Shown in pieces: positions 19,293-28,674 of a DNA stretch of 64,000 bases. The position numbers and the translations under genes are program-made. Source of the stretch: Pseudomonadota bacterium (GTDB lineage: Bacteria; Pseudomonadota; Gammaproteobacteria; Xanthomonadales; Rhodanobacteraceae). Numbering within the stretch: position 1 is the first letter of the stretch; every line of letters starts with the position of its first letter. The stretch covers positions 1 to 64,000 of the forward strand of contig JAFEDX010000197.1 of NCBI GenBank assembly GCA_018241365.1. Direction: 5' to 3'. Below the pieces are notes generated by a model. It searched no databases. It was not told the origin of the DNA and saw only the letters and a list, made by a program, of their open reading frames with translations.

Positions 19293-21413
19293 GTGGCCAC
19301 CGGAAAGCCCGGCTTCTTGGCGGAACTGAAACGCCGCAACGTGTGGCGCGCCGCGGCGTTGTACGTGGGCGCGGTGTGGGCGTTGGCACAGGGCGTCTCG
19401 CAACTGACACCAGCGCTGGGGCTGCCGGATCTCGCGGCGCGTTGGTTCGTGATCGCTGCGGCGATCGGCTTCCCGTTGTGGATTGCCTTTGCGTGGCTCT
19501 ACGAGTTCACGCCGCACGGTTTCCGGCGTGACGCCGAGATCGCCGCGGATGCGCCGATCCGCCACTCCAACGCGCGCAAGCTGGATTTCGCGATCATCGC
19601 CGTGATGGCGATCGCGATCGTGCTGCTGGCGTCGGGCTATTTCATCCACCGCAAGGCGCCCGCAGTAGCCATTACGGCCAAGTCGATCGCGGTGTTGCCG
19701 TTCGAGAACCTGTCCAGCGACAAGCAGAACGATTACTTCGTGTCCGGGATGCAGGACCTGATCCTCACCAAGCTGGCCGATGTCGGCAGCCTCAAGGTCA
19801 TCTCGCGCACCTCGACGATGCAATACAAGAGCCGTCCAGAGAACCTGAAACAGGTCGGCGAGCAACTCGGAGTCGCGACGATCCTGGAAGGCAGCGTGCA
19901 GAAGGCTGGCAACGAGGTGCTGATCAATGTGCAGTTGATCGACACCCGCACCGACAGTCACATCTGGGCGGAGTCGTACACGCGCACGCTGGACAACATC
20001 TTTGGCGTCGAGGGCGAGGTCGCAGGCAAGATCGCCACGGCGCTGAACGCCAAGCTTTCGCCCGCGCAAAGCGCCGCGTTGGCGGCGATCCCCACCACCA
20101 ACCGCGCCGCCTACGATGCCTTCCTGCGCGGCGAGTACCAATTCAACAAGGGCTTCATCGACAACGACATGGCGGTCTGGAAAGCCGCGCTGCCGCTGTA
20201 CCGGCAGGCGATGGCGGCGGATCCGAAATTCGCGTTGGCGCTTGCGCAGCTGTCGATCACGGAAAGCATTCTTTTCTACCGCAATCTTGGCAGCGAAGAC
20301 GCTGTCCATTTGAGTGCGCAGTCACGCGCAGATGCCGAACGGGCGCTTGCGCTGCAACCCGACCTTCCCGAAGCGCAGCTCGCACTCGGGTATTACGATT
20401 ACTACGGGCGTCATGATTACGCGGGCGCCCTCACGGCCTTCGCAGCCGCGCTGAAGCTCAAACCCAACGACGCCGACGCGTTGTCGGCGCAGGGTTACGT
20501 CCAACGCAGAATGGGCCAGTTTGATGCCGCGATCGCATCGCTGACCCGGGCGGTGGCGCTCGATCCGCGCAACTTTGTCGTGACGCGTGAGTTGGGCATG
20601 ACCTACATGATGGTGGGCCGCTATCGCGAGGCGGAGCCATGGCTCGCGCGCGCCCTGGCGCTCCAGCCGGACAGCACTGCCGCTAAGGATCAGTACGCCA
20701 CCGCCATCTTCGGCGGTGCGGGCGACATCCCGCGCGCGTTGTCGGCGGTGCAGGGTGATGATCCGGAGATGAAAAGCATGCGTGCCTGGCTGCTGAGCTT
20801 GCAGCGCAAGTTCCCCGAGGCGATCGCGTTGATCCGAAGCATCCCCGACACGCCCGACAATTTCGATCCGGGCGCATCGAAGGCCGGCACGCTGGCGCAG
20901 TATTTCTGGGTCGCGGGCGACACGGCGCGCGCTCGCGAGCTGTACGCCGAGGCGTTGCCGCTGGACCGTGCCGCACTCCCGCACCTGCACGGGCCGGGAC
21001 TTGCCGGGGCCTGGATCAATGTGGGAATGGATCTGGTCGGCACCGGACAAACCGCGGAAGGACTGGCTGCGATCGCCAAAGCACAGGTGATCGTCGCGAC
21101 GTTGCCGGACGTAATCATGAGAACGCCGATCGAGGCGTCCACAGCGCAGGCCTATGCCATGGCCGCGCGCGCCGACCTTGCCGTGCCTCTGCTGGCCAAG
21201 CTGCTGGCCACGCGCGGTACCGGCCTCGACTTCGCGCCGGTGGCCTTGTGGCTTTTGCCGGGGCTGGATCCGATCCGCAACGATCCTGGCTTCAAGGCGT
21301 TGCAGCAGCAGTATGCGAAATACAAGCCCGCCGTCACGTACGACAACCCGCCTGCATCCTCGTCGGGCGCAATGTCGTCGAGCAACCCATCCCCACCCAA
21401 ACCCTCCCCTTGA
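19293..21413 (+). CDS. Membrane-anchored TPR protein with FlgO/CadC-type N-domain
   Basis: A 706-residue protein with three transmembrane segments (about residues 20-38, 51-72 and 98-118), then a soluble domain opening SIAVLPFENLSSDKQNDYF, a motif shared by TPR-linked adenylate-cyclase-like and CadC/FlgO-like proteins, and a long run of tetratricopeptide helices from about 260 to 680 (for example AQLALGYYDYYGRHDYAGAL and RRMGQFDAAIASLTRAVALDPRN). Such proteins are numerous in Rhodanobacteraceae; their role is unknown, perhaps scaffolding or signalling. The start is GTG at 19293, giving MATGKPGFLAELKRRNVWR. The last residues, NPSPPKPSP, are encoded by an inverted-repeat element, so the natural C-terminus appears to have been overwritten. 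Confidence 0.8.
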   Translation: MATGKPGFLAELKRRNVWRAAALYVGAVWALAQGVSQLTPALGLPDLAARWFVIAAAIGFPLWIAFAWLYEFTPHGFRRDAEIAADAPIRHSNARKLDFAIIAVMAIAIVLLASGYFIHRKAPAVAITAKSIAVLPFENLSSDKQNDYFVSGMQDLILTKLADVGSLKVISRTSTMQYKSRPENLKQVGEQLGVATILEGSVQKAGNEVLINVQLIDTRTDSHIWAESYTRTLDNIFGVEGEVAGKIATALNAKLSPAQSAALAAIPTTNRAAYDAFLRGEYQFNKGFIDNDMAVWKAALPLYRQAMAADPKFALALAQLSITESILFYRNLGSEDAVHLSAQSRADAERALALQPDLPEAQLALGYYDYYGRHDYAGALTAFAAALKLKPNDADALSAQGYVQRRMGQFDAAIASLTRAVALDPRNFVVTRELGMTYMMVGRYREAEPWLARALALQPDSTAAKDQYATAIFGGAGDIPRALSAVQGDDPEMKSMRAWLLSLQRKFPEAIALIRSIPDTPDNFDPGASKAGTLAQYFWVAGDTARARELYAEALPLDRAALPHLHGPGLAGAWINVGMDLVGTGQTAEGLAAIAKAQVIVATLPDVIMRTPIEASTAQAYAMAARADLAVPLLAKLLATRGTGLDFAPVALWLLPGLDPIRNDPGFKALQQQYAKYKPAVTYDNPPASSSGAMSSSNPSPPKPSP

Positions 21414-21423
21414 AGGGGAGGGT
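21401..21423. repeat. Inverted repeat ACCCTCCCCT/AGGGGAGGGT at the TPR gene end
   Basis: ACCCTCCCCTTGAAGGGGAG followed by GGT forms a 10-bp perfect stem with a TGA-containing loop that supplies the stop codon of the TPR gene. It lies between convergent genes and may act as a transcription barrier, although there is no T-tract. The GC-rich flank (CCCATCCCCACCCAAACC) looks like part of the same dispersed element. Confidence 0.6.
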
Positions 21424-21472
21424 GACAAACACCGCAGGATGGAGCCCGTGCAGCGGTTTCCGCCGATTCCGC

Positions 21473-22261
21473 CTACATCTCCAGCCCGGCCATCCCCAGC
21501 GTGTTGTAGCCGGCATCGACGTAGGTGATTTCGCCGGTCACGCCCGAGGCGAGGTCCGAGCACAGGAACGCAGCGACGTTGCCGACTTCCTCGATGGTGA
21601 CGTTGCGGCGCAACGGCGATACCGCCGCGACGTGGTCGAGCATCCTGCGCAGGCCGGCGACGCCGGAGGCGGCCAGGGTCTTGATGGGGCCGGCCGAGAT
21701 CGCATTGACGCGGGTGCCTTCGCGGCCGAGGTTGTAGGCAAGGTAGCGCACGTTGGCTTCGAGGCTGGCCTTGGCCAGGCCCATCACGTTGTACGACGCC
21801 AGCGCGCGGTCGGCGCCGAGGTAGGTGAGGGTGAGGATCGCGCCGTTGCGGCCGTGCATCAGCGGACGCGCGGCCTTGGCCATGGCGGCGAGGCTGTAGC
21901 TGGAAATGTCGTGGGCGATCCGGAAGTTCTCGCGCGTGAGGTTGTCGAGGAATTCACCGGCCAGCGCCTCGCGCGGTGCGAAGCCGATCGAGTGGATCAA
22001 AATGTCGAGCCCGTCCCAGCGCTTGCCGAGGGATTCGAACAGGGTTTCGATGTCACTGTCACGGCTGACGTCGCACGGCAGCACGATGTCGGAACCGAGC
22101 TGGCTCGCGGCTTCGTCGACCCGCGGGCGGAGCTTGTCATCGACGTAGGTGAACGCAAGCTTGGCGCCTTCGCGGTGCAGCGCCTGCGCGATGCCCCACG
22201 CGATCGAACGGTTGCTCAGGATGCCGGTGACGAGTGCGCGCTTGCCTTCGAGGAAACCCAT
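21473..22261 (-). CDS. fabI: Enoyl-ACP reductase FabI (NADH)
   Basis: A 262-residue short-chain dehydrogenase that catalyses the last step of each fatty acid elongation cycle and is the classic triclosan/isoniazid-class target. It opens [20 protein letters not shown], and the catalytic residues appear as Tyr in LTYLGADRA and Tyr-x6-Lys in [18 protein letters not shown] (about 156-163). I chose the ATG at 22261, matching E. coli FabI and lying 11 bases after GGAG; the in-frame ATG at 22270 sits directly on that site. The message carries an unusually structured leader, described separately. Confidence 0.97.
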   Translation of the reverse strand: MGFLEGKRALVTGILSNRSIAWGIAQALHREGAKLAFTYVDDKLRPRVDEAASQLGSDIVLPCDVSRDSDIETLFESLGKRWDGLDILIHSIGFAPREALAGEFLDNLTRENFRIAHDISSYSLAAMAKAARPLMHGRNGAILTLTYLGADRALASYNVMGLAKASLEANVRYLAYNLGREGTRVNAISAGPIKTLAASGVAGLRRMLDHVAAVSPLRRNVTIEEVGNVAAFLCSDLASGVTGEITYVDAGYNTLGMAGLEM

Positions 22262-22302
22262 GTCCGCCATGCTCCGTGTCGGGAGAAATAGATGGACCCT
22301 GA

Positions 22303-22451
22303 GCAAATCCATCCTGGATTTGCCAGAGTACGCCGGGTCCGGCGCGTGTCCGGACCCGGCTTCGCGAATCAGGCACGGCAGCCAACGCGTGTCTGATTCG
22401 CGTGCGGCACGTCCCTGTGCCGCGCGGCAACCCTGATGGATCAGGGTTGCC
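22303..22451 (-). repeat. Array of five consecutive hairpins between mltD and fabI
   Basis: Five non-overlapping perfect or near-perfect stems fill about 150 bases: 22303-22323 (9 bp), 22332-22360 (11 bp, 7-base loop), 22363-22402 (10 bp, wide loop), 22404-22423 (7 bp) and 22426-22451 (11 bp, 4-base loop). On the fabI sense strand the first reads GCAAATCC-AGGAT-GGATTTGC and the fourth GCGGCAC-AGGGAC-GTGCCGC. Stem sequences differ from one another, while loops are similar. They could form the mltD 3' end and/or the fabI leader. No reading frame of interest is present. Confidence 0.75.
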
Positions 22452-22484
22452 TGAAACCGGGCATTGTACGCGAGGGACGCCGCT

Positions 22485-23726
22485 TCAGCCGGGGATGCGC
22501 AGCATCTCACCCGGGTGCACGGTGTCGTCGTGCAGCTGGTTCCAGCGTTTGAGCTGGGCGACGCTGGTGTGGTAGCGCCGCGCGATCGACCACAGGTCTT
22601 CGCCCTTGCGCACGCGATGGCGTTGCGTATGCGCCGGCGCGGAGGGCGTGGTGACCGCATCGCTTTGCGGCAGCGTCGGTTCGGCCGGCAAGGGCAGGTT
22701 GCCGTTGGGGCCGAAGCCACCTTGCGGGGTGTTCACCTGGGCGAGCGATTCCGAGGCATCGACAGTCAGCGCGGCCGCCAGCGAGTCCACGGCACCGGCG
22801 GGAAGCAGCAGGGTGCGCGGACTGCTGGCCGGAATGGTCGCGCCGCGGTAGCCGGGGTTGAGCGCGCGCAGTTTCGCTTCCGGGATTTCGGCCATCTCCG
22901 CGGCGGCGGCCAGCCGCGTGCCGGCGGGCACCTTGATGGTGGCCAGTTGATCGTCGGCGGACGGCTGCGGCAACTCGACCCGGAAGCGCTGCGGTTCGCG
23001 CAGGATGCAGGACAGCGCCATCAGCTTGGCGAGGTGGTTGCGGGTGGTGGCGCTGACCGGGATGTCGGGGATGACGTCGTCGCCCACGTCCGTGCGTCCG
23101 CGCAAGGCACGGGTGATCGCACCCGGTCCGGCGTTGTAGGCCATGTCGACCAGCCGCCAGTCGCCAAACTGCTTGTCGAGTGCGGTCAGCATCCGGATCG
23201 CGGCGCGGGTCGAGGCGACCGGATCGAGGCGGCCGTCGTACTCGCGGTCCACCACGATTCCGTGCAGGGTTGCGGTACGTGGCATGAATTGCCACATCCC
23301 GGCGGCGTCGCGGCGGCGGCTGGGCTCGTGCGGGGAATAAGAACTCTCCAGCAGCGGCAACATGGTGAATTCGCCCGGTATTCCAGCGAGTTGCAACTGC
23401 TTGTGCACGTACATCATCAACGGAAGTGACTGCTTCAGCAGCTGCTCGAAGTGGGCGGGGGAGCGGGTGAACATCGCTTCCCGGGTGCGCACCAGCGCCG
23501 AGTCACCGCAGTCGTCCATGGTGAAACTGGCGGTGATGCTGGTCCACGACGCGGCCTCGGGCTGCACCGGGGCGATCGGTTCCAGCGTGTTCGGCGGGGT
23601 TTCGGGGTGCGCAATGACCGTGGCCGGTTGCGGCAGCGGCTTGGCGGGTTGGCTGGCACAGGCGGCGAGGAACGCGCTGGCGGCGAGCGTCATCAGGATG
23701 CGGGCGCCGGCGCGTCGCGGACTCAT
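22485..23726 (-). CDS. mltD: Membrane-bound lytic murein transglycosylase D
   Basis: A 413-residue lipoprotein that cleaves peptidoglycan glycan strands to 1,6-anhydromuropeptides. The lipobox LAAC is at about residues 20-23, the SLT catalytic domain spans about 85-260 with the catalytic Glu in [25 protein letters not shown], and [11 protein letters not shown] closes it. LysM repeats follow, the last one [27 protein letters not shown] at the C-terminus. It starts at ATG 23726, overlapping the gloB stop (ATGA); gloB-mltD is a conserved pair. Confidence 0.94.
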   Translation of the reverse strand: MSPRRAGARILMTLAASAFLAACASQPAKPLPQPATVIAHPETPPNTLEPIAPVQPEAASWTSITASFTMDDCGDSALVRTREAMFTRSPAHFEQLLKQSLPLMMYVHKQLQLAGIPGEFTMLPLLESSYSPHEPSRRRDAAGMWQFMPRTATLHGIVVDREYDGRLDPVASTRAAIRMLTALDKQFGDWRLVDMAYNAGPGAITRALRGRTDVGDDVIPDIPVSATTRNHLAKLMALSCILREPQRFRVELPQPSADDQLATIKVPAGTRLAAAAEMAEIPEAKLRALNPGYRGATIPASSPRTLLLPAGAVDSLAAALTVDASESLAQVNTPQGGFGPNGNLPLPAEPTLPQSDAVTTPSAPAHTQRHRVRKGEDLWSIARRYHTSVAQLKRWNQLHDDTVHPGEMLRIPG

Positions 23727-24502
23727 GCCTGGAAGTGATCCTTGGCCTGTCGCAGCGCCGCAAAGCGGTCGACTCGCCGGTGCGAGGGGGTGCCGGCTTG
23801 CGGCCACGGGATGCGGTTGTCGGCGATCGCCTCGACCCGCAGGAACGGATTGGCCGCGCGCTCGTCGTCGAGGCGGGCCGGAAGCGTGGGTTCGCCATGC
23901 GCGCGCAGGCTGCGCGCGGTTTCGGTACGTGCGTGCAGCGCGCGGTTTTCGGGGTCCACCGTGAGCGCGAACGCTGCATTGGCCAGCGTATATTCGTGCC
24001 CACAGCAGACCATGGTGTTGCCCGGCAGGCTGGCGAGGCGGTCGAGCGAAGCCAGCATTTCCGCGGGCGTGCCTTCGAACATCCGGCCACAGCCGAGGCT
24101 GAACAGGGTGTCTCCGCAGAACAGCATGCCTTCGCCGTAATAGGCGATGTGGCTGCGGGTGTGGCCGTGCACTTCCAGCACTTCGAAGCGCGCCGCGGGT
24201 GCGGGGATTTCGACCCTGTCGCCGTGGCCCACGCGGCGAGCATCCAGCGCGATGCGATGGTCATGCGGCGCGAGTATCGCGGCGTCGGGAAATCGTTCGG
24301 CGAGCTCGGAGGCGCCGCCGATGTGATCGGCGTGGTGGTGGGTCAGCAGGATCGCCGTCAGCGCCAAGCCATCCTGCTCCAGGGCGCGCAGCACCGGCCG
24401 CGCTTCGCCCGGGTCGACCACCAGCGCGCCACCGGATGCGGCGTCGGCCAGCATCCAGATGTAGTTGTCGCGCAAGGCGGGCAGGGCACGCAAGGACTGC
24501 AT
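23723..24502 (-). CDS. gloB: Hydroxyacylglutathione hydrolase (glyoxalase II)
   Basis: A 259-residue metallo-beta-lactamase-fold enzyme that hydrolyses S-lactoylglutathione to lactate and glutathione, ending methylglyoxal detoxification. The binuclear metal motif THHHADH is near residue 54, further ligands are HGHTRSH and FCGDTLFSLGCGRMFEG, and CCGHEYT carries the C-terminal His. Length and layout are standard for GloB. It is transcribed divergently from the methyltransferase-rnhA-dnaQ group, an arrangement shared with E. coli (gloB / yafS-rnhA-dnaQ). Confidence 0.96.
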   Translation of the reverse strand: MQSLRALPALRDNYIWMLADAASGGALVVDPGEARPVLRALEQDGLALTAILLTHHHADHIGGASELAERFPDAAILAPHDHRIALDARRVGHGDRVEIPAPAARFEVLEVHGHTRSHIAYYGEGMLFCGDTLFSLGCGRMFEGTPAEMLASLDRLASLPGNTMVCCGHEYTLANAAFALTVDPENRALHARTETARSLRAHGEPTLPARLDDERAANPFLRVEAIADNRIPWPQAGTPSHRRVDRFAALRQAKDHFQA

Positions 24503-24665
24503 CGGCAGGCAAATGTGGCCAAAAGATGGCGACCTTAGCAGCCGTTTGGCCCGTGCTCGTTAGCATCGCGTTAAACCCCGTCCTCCGCTTATCGTTTACT
24601 CATGATTCCGTCACAATATTGGCTTGTCCGCGATGGGTCACCGGAAGACTGGACCACAAACCACG

Positions 24666-25322
24666 ATGCCGACACGCAAATTCGATGTGCGTGATCCCGC
24701 GCTGGCGGCGTTGGGCGCCGATGCGTCGGCGGCCTGTGGTGCGCGGCTGGCACGCGTGGCGGGCACCCACGCCCTGTTGCTGGACGGCATGTCGATGCCG
24801 ATTCCGGTGGTGGCGGGCGTGGCGCGTTGGACCCGGCTGATGCCGGACCCGGACGAGGCTGGTTGGGTGGGGCCGCTGCGTGCGGACGCCGACATGCTGC
24901 CGTTCGGTGACGAATCGTTTTGCGCGGTGCTGGTGAGGTTTCTGGCACGCGCTGACGTCGCGATCGAACCCCTCGCAGCGGAACTTGCACGTACGCTGGC
25001 TCCGCATGGCGTCCTGCTGGTCACCGATTTGCATCCGCGCTCGCTGTGGCGCGCCGGTACCTCGCCCGGGCGTTGGGAACGCGCGTTGCGCAGGGCCGGC
25101 CTCGATGTCGTGCCGGCTTCGCGTTGCGGAGCGCCGTGGCCGCGTGCGCACGGTGTGGCCGGCGTGCCGCATTGGCTGGTGCATGGCATGGGTGGCGCCT
25201 GGGTGATCGAGGCGCACCGGCGCGCATCGGCGGCGATTCCGTTGCGCAGTGCAGCCACCGGCAGGCGCGCGGTCGAGCAAACGGGCACGCTGGTGCCGGG
25301 CGCACGCCGGCAGTGCGCATGA
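24666..25322 (+). CDS. SAM-dependent methyltransferase-like protein (YafS position)
   Basis: A 218-residue protein with a degenerate class I methyltransferase fold: [20 protein letters not shown] and [19 protein letters not shown] correspond to motifs IV and post-IV regions. The glycine-rich SAM loop is not obvious, so activity is uncertain. It occupies the position of E. coli yafS between gloB and rnhA, which supports the family call. The ATG at 24666 is my choice; ATG 24633 and TTG 24624 are in frame upstream. Its stop overlaps the rnhA start. Confidence 0.7.
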   Translation: MPTRKFDVRDPALAALGADASAACGARLARVAGTHALLLDGMSMPIPVVAGVARWTRLMPDPDEAGWVGPLRADADMLPFGDESFCAVLVRFLARADVAIEPLAAELARTLAPHGVLLVTDLHPRSLWRAGTSPGRWERALRRAGLDVVPASRCGAPWPRAHGVAGVPHWLVHGMGGAWVIEAHRRASAAIPLRSAATGRRAVEQTGTLVPGARRQCA

Positions 25323-25771
25323 GCGGGGATGGCATCGTCGAAATCTTCACCGATGGTGCCTGTCTCGGCAATCCGGGACCGGGCGGGTGGGCCGCGTTGC
25401 TGCGCTGGCGCGGCAGCGAGAAATTGCTCGCGGGCGGCGAAGCGGCCACCACCAACAACCGGATGGAGTTGCTGGCCGCCATCATGGCGCTGGAATCGCT
25501 GAAGCGCGGGTGCGAGGTGCGCTTGACCACCGATTCGCAATACGTCCGGCAGGGCATCGAACTGTGGGTCGCGAAGTGGCGCGCCAACGGCTGGCGCACC
25601 TCCGACAAGCAACCGGTCAAGAACCAGGATCTGTGGCAGCGACTGAGCGCCGCAGCCGCACGCCACCGGATACGGTGGGCGTGGGTGCGCGGACACTCGG
25701 GCCATCCCGAAAACGAGAGAGTGGACCAGGCCGCGCGCGCCGAGGCGGAACGCATCAGGGAGAAGCCATGA
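25319..25771 (+). CDS. rnhA: Ribonuclease HI
   Basis: A 150-residue nuclease that degrades the RNA strand of RNA:DNA hybrids. All four acidic catalytic residues are seen: Asp in [16 protein letters not shown], Glu in NNRMELLAA, Asp in TTDSQYV and Asp in [11 protein letters not shown], plus the catalytic His loop WVRGHSGH. It overlaps both neighbours by 4 bases (ATGA at each end), indicating translational coupling with the methyltransferase gene and dnaQ. Confidence 0.97.
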   Translation: MSGDGIVEIFTDGACLGNPGPGGWAALLRWRGSEKLLAGGEAATTNNRMELLAAIMALESLKRGCEVRLTTDSQYVRQGIELWVAKWRANGWRTSDKQPVKNQDLWQRLSAAAARHRIRWAWVRGHSGHPENERVDQAARAEAERIREKP

Positions 25772-26484
25772 CTCGCCAGATCGTCCTCGATACCGAAACG
25801 ACCGGGCTCGAGGTGGAGCGCGGCCACCGGGTGATCGAGATCGGCTGCGTGGAACTGGTGGATCGCCGTCCCAGTGGCGGCAAGTTCCACCGTTACCTCA
25901 ACCCGGAACGTGCCATCGATGCCGGCGCGGTGGCGGTGCATGGCATCACCGACGAGTTCCTCCGCGACAAACCGAAGTTCGCCGACATCGCGGCGGAGTT
26001 CGTGGCTTTCATTGAAGGCGCGGAGCTGCTGATCCACAACGCCGACTTCGACACCGCGTTCCTGGATGCAGAGCTGCAGCGCACCGGCGCCGGCCATGGG
26101 CGTATCGCCGACCATGCCACGGTGGTGGATACCCTGGCGCTGGCGCGGCGGAAATATCCCGGTCAGAAGAACACGCTGGATGCGCTGTGCAAGCGGCTCG
26201 GCGTCGACAATAGCCAGCGCGGGGTGCACGGTGCCTTGCTCGATGCGTCCCTGCTGGCCGACGTGTGGGTGGCTATGACCGCCGGGCAGGGTGCGCTGGC
26301 ACTGGGCGGCGATGCACCCGCGGCAGCCAGGGTCGCCACGCATGCCACGACTGCGGCGATTACCGCGCGTCCGCGCGTGCAACGTGCGAACGAAGCCGAA
26401 GGCGCCGCGCATGAAGCGCGGCTCGCCGTTCTCGACAAGGCCAGCGGCGGCAGCCTGTGGCGCAAGTACGAAGGCGCCGGCTGA
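25768..26484 (+). CDS. dnaQ: DNA polymerase III epsilon subunit (proofreading exonuclease)
   Basis: A 238-residue DEDD 3'-5' exonuclease of the replicase core. ExoI motif [21 protein letters not shown] is at residues 6-26, Exo[19 protein letters not shown] near 90-107 and Exo[17 protein letters not shown] near 155-168 with the DEDDh His. The C-terminal linker and the tail ending [11 protein letters not shown] would bind the alpha subunit. It is translationally coupled to rnhA and converges with the PP2C gene. Confidence 0.96.
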   Translation: MTRQIVLDTETTGLEVERGHRVIEIGCVELVDRRPSGGKFHRYLNPERAIDAGAVAVHGITDEFLRDKPKFADIAAEFVAFIEGAELLIHNADFDTAFLDAELQRTGAGHGRIADHATVVDTLALARRKYPGQKNTLDALCKRLGVDNSQRGVHGALLDASLLADVWVAMTAGQGALALGGDAPAAARVATHATTAAITARPRVQRANEAEGAAHEARLAVLDKASGGSLWRKYEGAG

Positions 26485-26503
26485 AGTCCTGCGTTCAGGT
26501 GGC

Positions 26504-27205
26504 TCAGGCCACCCGTACCAGCAGCGCCGTGACGTTGTCGCGGCCGCCGGCATCCAGCGCGGCCAGCAACAGGTGTTCGACGCACTCCTGCGCAGCCAGG
26601 TCGGTGCGTGCCAGCATGGCGGCGATGCGTGGTTCGTCCACGGCTTCGGCAAGCCCGTCCGTGCACAGCAGGAACTGCATGCCGCGTTCCAGCGGTGCGC
26701 GCACCGGCGTGGCATCGAGTTGTGCAGACGGGGTAATGCCGAGCGCCTGGGTGTCACGCTTGCGCGAAGTGGGCGCAGCGGTGGGCGCTTCCGCGTGGCC
26801 TGTTTCCGCATCCGTGGGTGCTGATGGCGGACCCTGGCACAGCGCCGTCAGGGCACCGTGTTGCCACAGCCAGGCGCGTGCGTCGCCGATGCGTGTCACC
26901 TGGAATTCGCCATGATCGACCTGCAGCAACGCCAGGGTGGCGCCGGTCGGGCCGTGGTGCGCATGGACGGAGGACAGGGTGGCGATGGTGGTCCCGGCGT
27001 CGTGGATGACAGGCTCCAGCCCGCGACCGCTGCGTGCGGCATCCACCAGAGCATCGCGTGCGATCGCGGCCGCGATTTCCCCGCGCCCGGGTCCGCCGAT
27101 ACCGTCCACGACCACGAACAACCCGAGTTCGCTGTCGGCCCAGTAGGAATCTTCGTTGCATCCGCGCCGCAGCCCGGTGTGGCTGGCGTGGCCGACCTCG
27201 ATCAT
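26504..27205 (-). CDS. PP2C-family serine/threonine phosphatase
   Basis: A 233-residue Stp1-like metal-dependent phosphatase. The N-terminal motif NEDSYWADSELGLFVVVDGIGG carries metal-binding acidic residues (Ile replaces the usual Met of DGMGG), TLALLQVDHGEFQVTRIGDARAWL is the central motif and GGRDNVTALLVRVA the C-terminal one. It resembles the stand-alone phosphatases that act on Ser/Thr kinase targets or type VI secretion switches; no kinase gene is in this window. A short hairpin (GGTGGC/GCCACC) overlaps its stop codon and faces dnaQ. Confidence 0.85.
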   Translation of the reverse strand: MIEVGHASHTGLRRGCNEDSYWADSELGLFVVVDGIGGPGRGEIAAAIARDALVDAARSGRGLEPVIHDAGTTIATLSSVHAHHGPTGATLALLQVDHGEFQVTRIGDARAWLWQHGALTALCQGPPSAPTDAETGHAEAPTAAPTSRKRDTQALGITPSAQLDATPVRAPLERGMQFLLCTDGLAEAVDEPRIAAMLARTDLAAQECVEHLLLAALDAGGRDNVTALLVRVA

Positions 27206-27266
27206 GGTGCGTGCGGGTCCGCTGGCAGGCTGGTGACGCTGCGCGGCACCGGCGTCAAGGTTGCGA

Positions 27267-27716
27267 TCAAGCGCTGCGCCCGCCCGTTTCCAGGCGCGAC
27301 GAGAACACCTTGAGTTCGCGCATGATGCGCAGCACCTGACGGTGCAATTCCACGCTCTCGGTGGCCGTGGCGTCGTGTGTCTCGTGATAGACCAGCGCGA
27401 GCCAGAGTGCGAGGCCGCGTATCCGCACCTGCACGTTGTCCGACTTGGCGCGGTCGAACCCGACGTCGAGCCCGCTGGTGGTGATGCCGGCTTCGGTTTG
27501 CATGCCGTACTGGGATGGATCCTCGCTTTGCGCGATGCCGTCGCATTCGCGGCCGATCAATTCGGCCAGCTGTTCGCGGTAGGAACGCGGCAACTCCAGG
27601 CTGCGGCGCTCGATGTCCGCAAGCTGGCGCCGCAGGCGCGCGGTGCGATTCATGGCCGTGACGCGCGTGACGAGGCGCCGGAGATAGTTGTCCCCAGGTT
27701 TCCGATGCTCCGACAT
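27267..27716 (-). CDS. Conserved hypothetical soluble protein
   Basis: A 149-residue protein I do not recognise. It is highly charged and helical, with no signal peptide, membrane segment or cysteine cluster. RTARLRRQLADIERRSLELP looks like a coiled-coil or helical hairpin, and the C-terminal third (ALWLALVYHETHDATA, then VLRIMRELKVFSSRLE) is also helical. The ATG at 27716 is chosen; an in-frame ATG at 27734 is possible. It lies between PP2C and psd on the same strand. Codon use matches its neighbours, so it is probably a real native gene. Confidence 0.6.
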   Translation of the reverse strand: MSEHRKPGDNYLRRLVTRVTAMNRTARLRRQLADIERRSLELPRSYREQLAELIGRECDGIAQSEDPSQYGMQTEAGITTSGLDVGFDRAKSDNVQVRIRGLALWLALVYHETHDATATESVELHRQVLRIMRELKVFSSRLETGGRSA

Positions 27717-27785
27717 CGATGTCAGGTTCCTCACAGTTCCGCGCCTGCCCCCGTGTCCCGCGATTGTGCCTTGAACGCGGCCTGG

Positions 27786-28619
27786 CTACAAATCCCCAAG
27801 TCGCTGACCGACCGTGACCGGAGTCTCGGCGCCGAGGTGTGGGTCGGGACTGCCCGTGGGCAGCAGCAGGATCACGGTGGAGCCCATCTCGAAACGCGCC
27901 ATCTCGGCAAACCGTGCCAACCGGATGCCTTGCCCGCGCCAGTCGCGCCGTACGATGCCGCGTGCATACGGTGGTACGGCCGGGCCGTCCCAGACGGTGG
28001 TGATGCCGGACACCAGCATCGCGCCGACCATCACGACCACGAAGGGGCCGGCCGCGCCATCGAAATGGCAGACCAGCCGCTCGTTGCGCGCAAACAGGTT
28101 GGGGATTTCGGCGACCGGTCCGGGGGCGACGCTGAACAGGCGCCCCGGCACGTGCACGGTTGCGACCAGTTCGCCGTCCAGCGGCATGTGCACGCGGTGG
28201 TAATCGCGTGGCGACAGGTAGATGGTCGCGAACATGCCGTCGCGCCAAGTGCCGGCGGCATCCGCATCGGCCAGCAATTCGGCGACCGAATACGTGCGGC
28301 CCTTGGCTTGCAGGATTTGTCCGCCCTCGATGCGCCCGAGCTGGCTGATGCGGCCGTCGGCGGGACAGGCGATGACTGTGGCGCCGCCTTCCGCGCTGCG
28401 CGCTCCCTCGCGCAGCGCGCGGGTAAAGAACGCATTGAAGCTGGGATAGGCGCGTGGGTCGGGTTGCGCGGCTTCGGTCATGTCCACGCGGTACGCGCTC
28501 ACTACGCGGCCGATCAGGAAATCCTTCCACGGCCGCCAGGTCCAGCGCGTGGCCGCGCGCACGATGCGGCTCAGGGTTTTCTGGGGAACAAGATATCGGA
28601 GCAGGGTGGCTGCATGCAT
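27786..28619 (-). CDS. psd: Phosphatidylserine decarboxylase proenzyme
   Basis: A 277-residue pyruvoyl enzyme that makes phosphatidylethanolamine at the inner membrane. PSFNAFFTRALREGAR and PLDGELVATVHVPGRLFSV are family signatures, with the catalytic HVHMP-type stretch DYHRVHMP. The self-cleavage site is MGST near residue 250 where E. coli has LGST; the Gly-Ser bond that yields the pyruvoyl group is intact. It starts at ATG 28619, 55 bases from the divergent prmB. Confidence 0.95.
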   Translation of the reverse strand: MHAATLLRYLVPQKTLSRIVRAATRWTWRPWKDFLIGRVVSAYRVDMTEAAQPDPRAYPSFNAFFTRALREGARSAEGGATVIACPADGRISQLGRIEGGQILQAKGRTYSVAELLADADAAGTWRDGMFATIYLSPRDYHRVHMPLDGELVATVHVPGRLFSVAPGPVAEIPNLFARNERLVCHFDGAAGPFVVVMVGAMLVSGITTVWDGPAVPPYARGIVRRDWRGQGIRLARFAEMARFEMGSTVILLLPTGSPDPHLGAETPVTVGQRLGDL

Positions 28620-28674
28620 CGCGGCAGTGTAGCCGCGACCCGGCCTTATACTGCGCGTTTCCGGACGCGCCCGA

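Noticed and set aside
17493-20309. Long minus-strand frame across ppiD and the TPR gene
   Set aside because: Crosses two real genes and a REP-containing spacer; no recognisable motif.
22303-22451. Possible CRISPR-like array in front of fabI
   Set aside because: The units are hairpins with different stems and no constant direct repeat or spacer length; no cas genes are present.
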